A stretch of 42,479 nucleotides of DNA from CAZEAN01 sp964510225. Its GTDB lineage: Bacteria; Planctomycetota; Planctomycetia; Isosphaerales; Isosphaeraceae. A model generated the notes under the pieces. The model ran no database searches, was not told the DNA's origin, and saw nothing but the letters and a program-made list of their open reading frames with translations. Of the stretch, positions 18,009 to 24,156 are shown in pieces; position 1 is the stretch's first letter, and each line of letters opens with the position of its first letter. The stretch lies in the NCBI GenBank assembly GCA_964510225.1, contig CAZEAN010000050.1:1-42479 (forward strand). Direction: 5' to 3'. A program made the position numbers and the translations under genes.

Positions 18009-18188
18009 TTATTGAGGGCCAATTCCGGGAGCACTGGTGGGTTCACCTTCAGCTTTGGCAGGCTCTGACGGTAGTTCACCGGCCTCTTGATCACCCGAGA
18101 TCGATGGTGCCTGTGGGCCGGAAGAATTTCCACATCCAGCTTGAACGAGTAAGCAACTGCTGAGGAAGAGGAACAACAACCATCTCAT
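18009..18188 (-). CDS. 59-aa small lipoprotein
   Basis: A short gene translated here by hand. The product begins MRWLLFLFLSSCLLV and continues QAGCG, a typical lipoprotein signal with lipobox VQAGC (C19). The mature part is about 40 residues, rich in Ser, Pro, Gly, Glu and Ala, without known domain. AGGAG lies ten bases before the ATG and supports it. The gene follows the DUF1559 gene by about 40 bases and is ended by the palindromic terminator, so the two probably form one operon. In planctomycetes DUF1559 genes are often followed by small lipoprotein genes, which agrees. Function unknown. Confidence 0.8.
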   Translation of the reverse strand: MRWLLFLFLSSCLLVQAGCGNSSGPQAPSISGDQEAGELPSEPAKAEGEPTSAPGIGPQ

Positions 18189-18230
18189 TGAGGGTTTCTC
18201 CTGGTGTCGGCTGTCGTCGGAGATTCGGGA

Positions 18231-19322
18231 TTAGATTTGATCAGCGGAGATGACTTCGCGACCAGCACGTGTGCCAAGCCCTTGCTTCGCTCGGTTGTCG
18301 ATTGTTTCTTTGAGGAATCTGACCGAGCCGTCCCCGAAGAGGAAGTTCAGGCCACCTGGGTGTTGGCTCCGGAAACCAAACTGACCAATTTCCTGCGCCG
18401 CAGGATCATCCCGCCAAGCGTAGTTCGGCCAGAGTCCACCCGGGTGGGGAGCAACCAGATTAGCATTGAACCGAGGAGTGACGGAAGCGATCCCTTGCGG
18501 CCGACCGATTCCTGCTGCGGAGCCGAAGTAGAGGCCTCGGGTCCAGCTATTGAAAATCTTATCGGGATCGTTGACGAACCGAGCAAATTCACCCACGAAC
18601 AAGGTGTTGCTGAGGCCATCCCTCACGTCTGCGATTGCATGATGCTTGTTGTAATGGAACGGCCCGTTACCAGGAAGGAGGACGTTTGTTCCATCGCAAC
18701 CCGAGTCGGGAGGGTTGAACGCGCCACCGGTACCATCCGCGTTACATCCGCACCAGTAAAAGAAAACATCCCGGTCCCCAGCATTCCCGGCGTAGGAGCA
18801 CTGCGAGTAGGCGTTGAACGATTCGTTGGCCGGGTTCTCGAGACGGCTCGTAAATGGTGTTTGCAAGCTATCGGTCGGGCAAACGTAGGTCTCGATTCGG
18901 GTGATCAACCCTGTGTGGTTGACGGCACCCGCACTCCCGTAATCCTGTCCGTTAATGGTTGCCGGGCCACCAGCCGGGAAGCTGAAATTGATCGAGTCGA
19001 AGGAGTTCCCTTGCTCCATGTAGGGGAGGATCAAGGTGAAGAGGGTGTGCCCGCGAGGCATGTCACCACAACGTGTTGCGGGATTGGCATTGTACCGGTA
19101 GTACTGAGTCCCCATCGGATAAGCCCCGTGGGTTGACTCGTAGTTCGCGAGCCCGAGGCCAATCTGCTTGAGGTTGTTGGTGCATTGCGAGCGACGTGCC
19201 GCTTCACGAGCAGCCTGTACGGCCGGAAGTAGGAGAGCAATGAGGACGCCAATGATGGCGATCACAACGAGCAATTCAATGAGTGTAAAACCCTGTCTGC
19301 TTCGTTTCGGCGAGTCATTCAT
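18231..19322 (-). CDS. DUF1559 protein with type IV prepilin-like N-terminus
   Basis: 363 residues from the preferred ATG at 19322; an upstream in-frame start at 19367 would add 15 residues but places extra polar sequence before the leader. The short basic leader ends in RQG, followed by FTLIELLVVIAIIGVLIALL, the prepilin peptidase cleavage and methylation signature plus helix. Next comes PAVQAAREAARRSQCTNNLK, the hallmark of DUF1559. The C-terminus has SQHPGGLNFLFGDGSVRFL, the conserved H-x-G-G...DGSV block of the family. These are very abundant in planctomycetes and are thought to be pseudopilin-like surface proteins; the role is unknown. First gene of an apparent operon with the 59-aa lipoprotein. 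Confidence 0.95.
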   Translation of the reverse strand: MNDSPKRSRQGFTLIELLVVIAIIGVLIALLLPAVQAAREAARRSQCTNNLKQIGLGLANYESTHGAYPMGTQYYRYNANPATRCGDMPRGHTLFTLILPYMEQGNSFDSINFSFPAGGPATINGQDYGSAGAVNHTGLITRIETYVCPTDSLQTPFTSRLENPANESFNAYSQCSYAGNAGDRDVFFYWCGCNADGTGGAFNPPDSGCDGTNVLLPGNGPFHYNKHHAIADVRDGLSNTLFVGEFARFVNDPDKIFNSWTRGLYFGSAAGIGRPQGIASVTPRFNANLVAPHPGGLWPNYAWRDDPAAQEIGQFGFRSQHPGGLNFLFGDGSVRFLKETIDNRAKQGLGTRAGREVISADQI

Positions 19323-19750
19323 CTGTAGTATTCTCGCTTTAGGTGTTCGATGATCGGTCAGAAACACGCGGTTGCTGGTGATGCTCTGCTCAACTCTTAG
19401 CAGTTAACAGCGTTAAAAAAAAGGAATGTGAGATCTTCTAAGTCAATGCCGGTTAAGCAAGCTGCCAGCGAGTATGATAAAGAGAGAGGTACGGAAATCA
19501 TGAACGTTCGGCGAATTTATGTCAAGGATAATAGAAGCGCCATCACGCATTATTTACTCTTTGTGCAATCTTCGTCGGCGAGTGTGAGCAAGCTCACCTG
19601 ACCTTGAACTATCTCGAGTCCAATTTCCTTCTGGCTGTTGATTTTAGGCATCATTTTGGGTTTTCCCTGAATCCGGTTAAGCCTGAATGTTCAAGGTGAT
19701 GAATCCTGCCTAGTTCAGGAAATGTGATAATCGTCATCACAAACTGGGAA
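19323..19750. other. Non-coding stretch upstream of the DUF1559 gene
   Basis: More than 400 bases without a credible gene on either strand and visibly richer in A/T than the flanking genes. The DUF1559 promoter should be in the part near 19330-19450, where an A8 run occurs, but I cannot assign boxes. The right end holds the hairpin that ends the polysaccharide export gene. Confidence 0.4.
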
Positions 19751-19784
19751 GGCCCCACAGTCCTAGACTATAGGACCTGGGGCC
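19751..19784 (-). terminator. Terminator of the polysaccharide export gene
   Basis: GGCCCC (19751-19756) pairs with GGGGCC (19779-19784) and GTCCTA (19760-19765) with TAGGAC (19771-19776), a 12-pair two-part stem 40 bases after the minus-strand stop at 19826. On that strand it is followed by TTCCCAGTTTG, a modest T-tract. Confidence 0.65.
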
Positions 19785-19825
19785 TCACTGGATAACCGAC
19801 AACGGAGATCGGAGCCTTCCGGAGA

Positions 19826-20734
19826 TCAGCGAACTCCAGCGATCGCAGGGTCGGGAAGTGTCAGAGCACCATCAGCCACTTCACCGCCAAAGCCGACCGG
19901 GGCGTCGATCAACCGCACACTACGTGCTGCGAAGGAGTAGAGCTGAATGCCGTTGATCACCGTGAAGAACGGATCGGCGATTCGGTTTAAGAAGACACTC
20001 GTCCGCACGATCGGGTCACGATAGACCACAATCCGATCGCCTGGCATGATCTGATAATTCGTCGTCGTATCCCCTTCGTGCACAATGGCGGCCAGGTTGA
20101 CTGGGAGAACCTGGGCACAACAAGCGTTCGGGGGCGCGGGGCGTACCAATCGGATGTTCTGAGGGGCAGCGGTTGGGAGGAGACCCCCGGCAAAGTTGAT
20201 GGCGTCTAGGACTGTTTCGTTACCAGTCAAGAGCAATCGACCTTGGCTAATCACATCTCCTTGGACGTAATAGACTTTACTGTTGTACGCAGCGACGTCG
20301 ACGAACACGAGATCAGATTCAACCGGCTCGTAAGTTCTGACTTCGCCGGTAAACGGATCAGTTGTGACGAGTCCGAGAAGTTCATCAGAGAGAAACTCTC
20401 GGAGGTGAATGATCACTTTCTCTTTGATCTGAGAAACCGTGAGACCGGCGACATAGATGTCCCCGTAGAAGTCGAGCGAGACCGTTCCGTCGGGTCGAAC
20501 CAGACGCTCACCGGTGATCGGACGTCCCGGAAGGGCCTCGAAAACCTCGATCCGGATGATGTCCGGCGGTTCGACGATATATTCTGGCATTGACTGCTTA
20601 TCAAGCTCACGTGGAAGGGGACTCGCCGCAATCTTCTCCTCAGGGGTTTTCACCGTCTGACAACCACAGGCAGCCAGGGCAATCAAGATTGCGACCCGAG
20701 CCATCCGCCATCCAGGCTTCCGTCTGCGATCCAT
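19826..20734 (-). CDS. Polysaccharide export lipoprotein (Wza/poly-export family)
   Basis: 302 residues. A basic start and hydrophobic stretch end in ALAACGC, a lipobox with C23 (or C25) as the lipid-bearing residue. Then YIVEPPDIIRIEVFEA and RPDGTVSLDFYGDIYVAGLT form the poly-export domain (about 50-115), followed by an SLBB-like segment with VYYVQGDVISQGRLLLTGNETVLDAI (about 150-190). These proteins form the outer-membrane channel for capsular or exopolysaccharide. No polymerase, flippase or Wzc-like gene is adjacent, so its partners are elsewhere. The ATG at 20734 is preceded by AGGAG with six bases between, which confirms it over the internal Met at residue 11. Confidence 0.92.
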   Translation of the reverse strand: MDRRRKPGWRMARVAILIALAACGCQTVKTPEEKIAASPLPRELDKQSMPEYIVEPPDIIRIEVFEALPGRPITGERLVRPDGTVSLDFYGDIYVAGLTVSQIKEKVIIHLREFLSDELLGLVTTDPFTGEVRTYEPVESDLVFVDVAAYNSKVYYVQGDVISQGRLLLTGNETVLDAINFAGGLLPTAAPQNIRLVRPAPPNACCAQVLPVNLAAIVHEGDTTTNYQIMPGDRIVVYRDPIVRTSVFLNRIADPFFTVINGIQLYSFAARSVRLIDAPVGFGGEVADGALTLPDPAIAGVR

Positions 20735-20969
20735 GCGACACTCCTGTCCGTCGACGCGGGTCGGCCGCGGGTGATTGGAAATCGAGGCGAGGTCTTGATC
20801 GATCTCCGGTTCGCTGCCGGATCATCGGTTCTCCCCGCTTCGTCGATCCAGACTCCTTCTGGATTCTCCCGAAATCAGTCTTGACACGAAAATCAAGAAC
20901 TAACTTCTCACGATTCTATCAATCGGCACGAGCGTCCCGACGCTCGACCCGAACCGCCTCGATGTTGGA

Positions 20970-21455
20970 TTATCTTGGCCGGAGGCCGAAATGACGACTG
21001 AACCGATTGAAATACTGCGTCGTGGGTTGCGAGGGTAATGCCTCAGGAAATCGGGGAGTCGGGCTTTTCCGGCCGAAGTAGGACGACACCGAGGGGCCAC
21101 CAGGTCGATTCTGAAAGCGGGTCGCGAGCGGTTCGTTCGCGTTGGTGACAGGAACTGAGCGTTGCGCGGCTTGCTCTTCGCGGACCCGAGCGTGAGCGGC
21201 ACGGCCTTGCTGAATCGAGTAGAGCAAGAAGAGTCGGTCACGCTCGGCTTGCGTTCCCGGATAAAGCCCCGGGTAGAGTAGCGGATTCGCAATTGGCCCG
21301 GCGCCGCCTCTCACAGTGATGGTCCCTCTGGATTGTGACCTTGAGAACCGAGGCTGCATTGCCTCCTGGGCTTGAAGATGCCCGGGTACGACACCGAAGC
21401 TTAGTCCGATAAGAACCGCACTCACGGTCCATCGTGCTGAAAGAGTTTTCTTCAT
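20970..21455 (-). CDS. Small secreted protein of unknown function
   Basis: 161 residues from the ATG at 21455, chosen because GGAG precedes it by nine bases and the product then starts MKKTLSARWTV, a clean signal peptide ending near LQAQE; an in-frame start at 21479 would add eight residues. The mature protein is basic, rich in Arg, Pro, Gln and Ser, with GGAGPIANPLLYPGLYPG near the start, a segment of Arg/Ala/Gln probably helical (about 65-95), and a C-terminal PxxxYFxRxSRHFGLRPR. I recognise no family. It lies behind the divergent region shared with the next plus-strand gene and ahead of the export lipoprotein on the same strand. Confidence 0.7.
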   Translation of the reverse strand: MKKTLSARWTVSAVLIGLSFGVVPGHLQAQEAMQPRFSRSQSRGTITVRGGAGPIANPLLYPGLYPGTQAERDRLFLLYSIQQGRAAHARVREEQAAQRSVPVTNANEPLATRFQNRPGGPSVSSYFGRKSPTPRFPEALPSQPTTQYFNRFSRHFGLRPR

Positions 21456-21797
21456 TGTGATTGCTCCGAACCCACTCAATCGCAGGTTGGCCCAAGGGAG
21501 ATTGACTCCGATTGATCAATCTATGCCCTTCCGATCGACCATGGCGATCGGATTGATCCATACAATCCGGGACGAGGAAGGCTTACCTACACGACCCCAA
21601 AGTCGACGCTCATCCAGAATATCGCGAATTTTGGAGACTCCCCGAACTCTTCGAAATATCCAGACAACCCATTTTCTCTGAAGGACGGCTTGTCTTTGGC
21701 CCGATCGAAGAAGCGAACAAGAGCTTCGAGGTCGGCCTTCTGATTGGAGAAGAGGGTCAACGCTCGGCTCCCGGTCCACCGGAGAGGCGTTTGAATC
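21456..21797. promoter_or_regulatory. Divergent intergenic region
   Basis: About 340 bases between a minus-strand and a plus-strand secreted-protein gene, so promoters for both should lie here. A 12-base palindrome GATTGATCAATC is at 21510-21521. Open frames crossing the region have the composition of shadows. GGAGAGG at 21781-21787 is the ribosome site of the plus-strand gene. Confidence 0.4.
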
Positions 21798-22709
21798 ATG
21801 GGAATTAGAAGGAATTCGACTGCAATCGTGGTCATTGCTCTCGCGATCGGCGTGCTCGCGCCCTCCATTGTGCATGCGCAGCTCTTCCCTAACTTGCCGA
21901 TCAAACGCAAGCGTATCGATTGTGCACAAGAAGATCCGATTTACGGGATGATTCGTCAGAAACAGTTCGGCTCGTATCCGACCTGCTGGCGACGTGCAAA
22001 GACCGTCTGGCGGTGCCCCAACCCCGAGGCTCCTGACTGGGAGGCTGAACTTGAGGAGCGACCGCTCGACACTGGGGAAGACGATCTCTTCGGCGATGAG
22101 GGTCAAGGCGGAGGGCCCGGCTTGCAAGATCCTGGTCCGCTCCAAGACCTCGGCGACCCGTTCGAGACTCCTGCGGGTGAGGATCCGCTCCAGCTCCCTG
22201 GGCAAGAGCGATCCCCGTTCGAGCTCGACGACCCCTTTGGTGACGACCTTTTTGGTGATCAGACTGCGGTCGACCCTCAGCTCCCCGCGTCCGATCTCTC
22301 CACCAGTCCTGCCTCCATCAATCAGCCGATTCGCTCTCATGCGAACGCCCCAACATTTGGAGTCGGTACAGATTCGGCGGGATCGGAGCTACCTGAGGCC
22401 CCGATCATGCCCAGCGTTACGGACGATCTAACGGTGGTGAATCCGATTCCAGCGATCGGTCCTGGCCCTGGTGAGTTCGTTGCGGCTCCCGCTCCGGGAC
22501 CTCGAGGCGAGATGATGAACATTGCGGGGCCGGCTCAGGTGAATCCAATGGTTCCGGAGATCACGATTGCACCGATGGTTGAGGACCACCCTCAGCTCCT
22601 CCCGCCCCAAAATCAACCCGTGATGTTTCCCGACGATCCGTATCCAGTTCGGAAGCAACGGAACGGCTTCCTTTCCCGAGTTCTCTTTGGTCGCGGCTTG
22701 CGACGTTGA
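21798..22709 (+). CDS. Secreted low-complexity protein with conserved Cys-containing N-terminal module
   Basis: 303 residues. A signal peptide runs to about VHAQ (27-28). The mature N-terminus (about 38-82) has a Cys/Trp-rich stretch with C42, C63 and C73 and phrases EDPIYGMIRQKQFGSYPTCW and CPNPEAPDW; I have the impression of the same phrase in exported planctomycete proteins, but no named domain. The rest, about 85-280, is Asp/Glu/Gly/Pro-rich, with FELDDPFGDDLFGD-type repeats, and looks disordered; the C-terminus is basic (FLSRVLFGRGLRR). GGAGAGG ten bases before the ATG supports the start. Function unknown; likely envelope-associated. Confidence 0.78.
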   Translation: MGIRRNSTAIVVIALAIGVLAPSIVHAQLFPNLPIKRKRIDCAQEDPIYGMIRQKQFGSYPTCWRRAKTVWRCPNPEAPDWEAELEERPLDTGEDDLFGDEGQGGGPGLQDPGPLQDLGDPFETPAGEDPLQLPGQERSPFELDDPFGDDLFGDQTAVDPQLPASDLSTSPASINQPIRSHANAPTFGVGTDSAGSELPEAPIMPSVTDDLTVVNPIPAIGPGPGEFVAAPAPGPRGEMMNIAGPAQVNPMVPEITIAPMVEDHPQLLPPQNQPVMFPDDPYPVRKQRNGFLSRVLFGRGLRR

Positions 22710-22758
22710 TCACCCCCGCCGCCTTCGTAAACTGACCGAAAATGAGTAGTCCTCTCAG

Positions 22759-22799
22759 GACGCCCAGGGCTCAGACACAATGGTCTCAGCCGGGGCGTC
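22759..22799 (+). terminator. Candidate terminator of the secreted Cys-module protein
   Basis: GACGCCC (22759-22765) pairs with GGGCGTC (22793-22799), with inner pairs GGCT/AGCC and AGAC/GTCT. The sequence TCTTGCATC follows, so the T-tract is weak. Confidence 0.6.
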
Positions 22800-22867
22800 T
22801 TGCATCATGATCATTGAGGGCTTTAGGATGACTCTGTCTTGATGAATAGCGCGAGAGGAGTCAAGTT

Positions 22868-23269
22868 GTGCTGATTAAGCTGAATCGTCGGGTGATCGCT
22901 GTTGTTGGTGTCCTGCTTCTCGGGGCTTTCATTCTTGTTGAGGCAATCCGGACCGCACCGATCCGCGCGTCGGTGACGACTCTCTCTCGACTCGTCGCGG
23001 CTAGCAACCGTGGTGATTTGGAGGCGGTGGAGTTGCTGTGTTCGGAGTCAATTCTTCGTGCCGGAGTGATCAGAGCAGCCCCCGAAGGAGGGATGATTGG
23101 CCTCCCTCGGACCATCGACAAAAACTTCCGAGCTTGGAAACAAGGATCGGTCGTCTTGATTCGACCGACTGGTCGTGGTGGCCTGGCCTACCGTTTCATC
23201 TCCGAAGCTGATCGCTGGGTCTTCGATGGGCTCGCAACAGAGGTCAGCCAAGTTTCTCGAGGGCGCTGA
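22868..23269 (+). CDS. Small membrane-anchored protein of unknown function
   Basis: 133 residues starting at GTG; AGGAG (22856-22860) lies seven bases upstream and fixes it. A single N-terminal membrane helix (about 9-26) is followed by a soluble domain of about 105 residues outside or in the periplasm. Its first part, TTLSRLVAASNRGDLEAVELLCSE, looks helical and resembles the start of NTF2-like or DUF4878-type folds, and the tail (SVVLIRPTGRGGLAYRFISEADRWVFDGL) is beta-like, consistent with such a fold, but this is only a structural guess. The gene stands alone; a decayed transposase begins about 65 bases after its stop, in the opposite direction. Confidence 0.7.
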   Translation: MLIKLNRRVIAVVGVLLLGAFILVEAIRTAPIRASVTTLSRLVAASNRGDLEAVELLCSESILRAGVIRAAPEGGMIGLPRTIDKNFRAWKQGSVVLIRPTGRGGLAYRFISEADRWVFDGLATEVSQVSRGR

Positions 23270-23334
23270 TCGATCAAGACGATCGAAACGCTCTCGAGAT
23301 TCCAGGCATCCAATCCAGGTTGAAGTAGGCCGTT

Positions 23335-23841
23335 GTATTGTCCCCTCGCCGGCGATCGGCACTTGGACGACGCCTTGGTTGCCCTGCCAGTCGAAGTCGA
23401 CCTTGCGGTTGGCCTTCTGCCGCGTCAGGAAGGTCCGGCCGCGATCACGGACCATCTTCAGGTCGTAGGGCCGGTAGTCCAAGGGCAGGATCCGGTCGCC
23501 GTCAGTCCAGATGAGGCTGATCAGTTTGATACCGCGGACGACCGCCTTGTGGTTGCCGGACCAGTGGCGATGCCCTGGTTCGATCGCCTTGGCGTCGTGC
23601 TTGTCGAGAGTGGAGTGGTCGAGTACGAGGACGCCGTTTCCCTTTTCGACGAGCGGCTCGACCTCGCGGCAGAGGACCTCGGGTCGGGCACAAGTGGGAT
23701 AAGCAGCCGGGTGTAGGCGTGGTGAGCGGGTGGGTTGCGGGACGGCGGCTTGCTACGAGTGGCCTCACAGCAACTAGCAGCCTGCGGAGTGTCGATGAGA
23801 AAGTCGATGTCGTCCGAATCGCAGCACTTAGCGGCTCTCAT
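23335..23841 (-). pseudogene. Decayed DDE transposase, IS701/IS4-like
   Basis: Three pieces of one transposase are readable on the minus strand. The start (MRAAKCCDSDDIDFLIDTPQ... to AYTRLL, 23841 to about 23705) is in one frame. After a frameshift near 23690 the text continues in another frame with VLVLDHSTLDK, HWSGNHKAVVRGIKLISLIW and TDGDRILPLDYRPYDL. This is joined directly to RDRGRTFLTRQKANRKVDF, although about 35 residues normally lie between, so there is an internal deletion. Homology stops after PIAGEGT near 23340. The first catalytic block reads LDHST where the family has LDDST. The element is dead; I could not find its terminal inverted repeats or a target duplication. Confidence 0.8.
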
Positions 23842-23889
23842 GCCCCGATCATCGCCGACCCACCGTACTCGCGCAATCTGAACGTACGA

Positions 23890-24140
23890 TAACTAATCGC
23901 GTAAGTCCTAATTATGTTTAATGTAACCGCCAAGTAAAAAATATCAAGCAGTTTTAAAATGAAGTGCAACTCGTATATTCTTGAATATTAGATTTATGTT
24001 TCCAGTTGTCTGGTTGCTCATTGGTACTCTTTACGACTCCTCACGACGCGTACTAAACTTTCTAATTGTTCTGTTCTGGAGGGAATGCGACTCTGTGGTC
24101 ACACTGGTAGATTGGCTTGTTGAGTTGATCAACATTCGGT
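23890..24140. other. AT-rich island upstream of the hybrid histidine kinase
   Basis: About 250 bases with clearly lower GC than all neighbours and no gene. It includes a 6-2-6 inverted repeat ATATTC-TT-GAATAT at 23975-23988 that could be an operator. It may be residual flank of the dead insertion sequence or the promoter region of the kinase gene, or both. Confidence 0.45.
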
Positions 24141-24143
24141 CAT

Positions 24144-24149
24144 GGAGGG
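24144..24149 (+). promoter_or_regulatory. Ribosome binding site deciding the histidine kinase start
   Basis: GGAGGG lies seven bases before GTG at 24157. The ATG at 24142 overlaps this sequence and has no ribosome site of its own, so GTG is the better start. Confidence 0.6.
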
Positions 24150-24156
24150 TCTTCTG

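Noticed and set aside
18204..19136. 310-residue open frame on the plus strand opposite the DUF1559 gene
   Set aside because: Antisense to a certain gene and to part of the small lipoprotein; Val/Arg/Gly shadow composition and no ribosome site.
21516..22340. 274-residue minus-strand frame across the divergent region
   Set aside because: Overlaps the better-supported secreted-protein gene with signal peptide and ribosome site; composition is shadow-like.
23048..23482. 144-residue minus-strand frame starting MDYRPYDLK
   Set aside because: Only its first part is transposase remnant; the rest is antisense to the 133-residue anchored-protein gene.
23333..23716. 127-residue plus-strand frame
   Set aside because: It is the reverse of the transposase remnant, whose catalytic text is clear on the minus strand.
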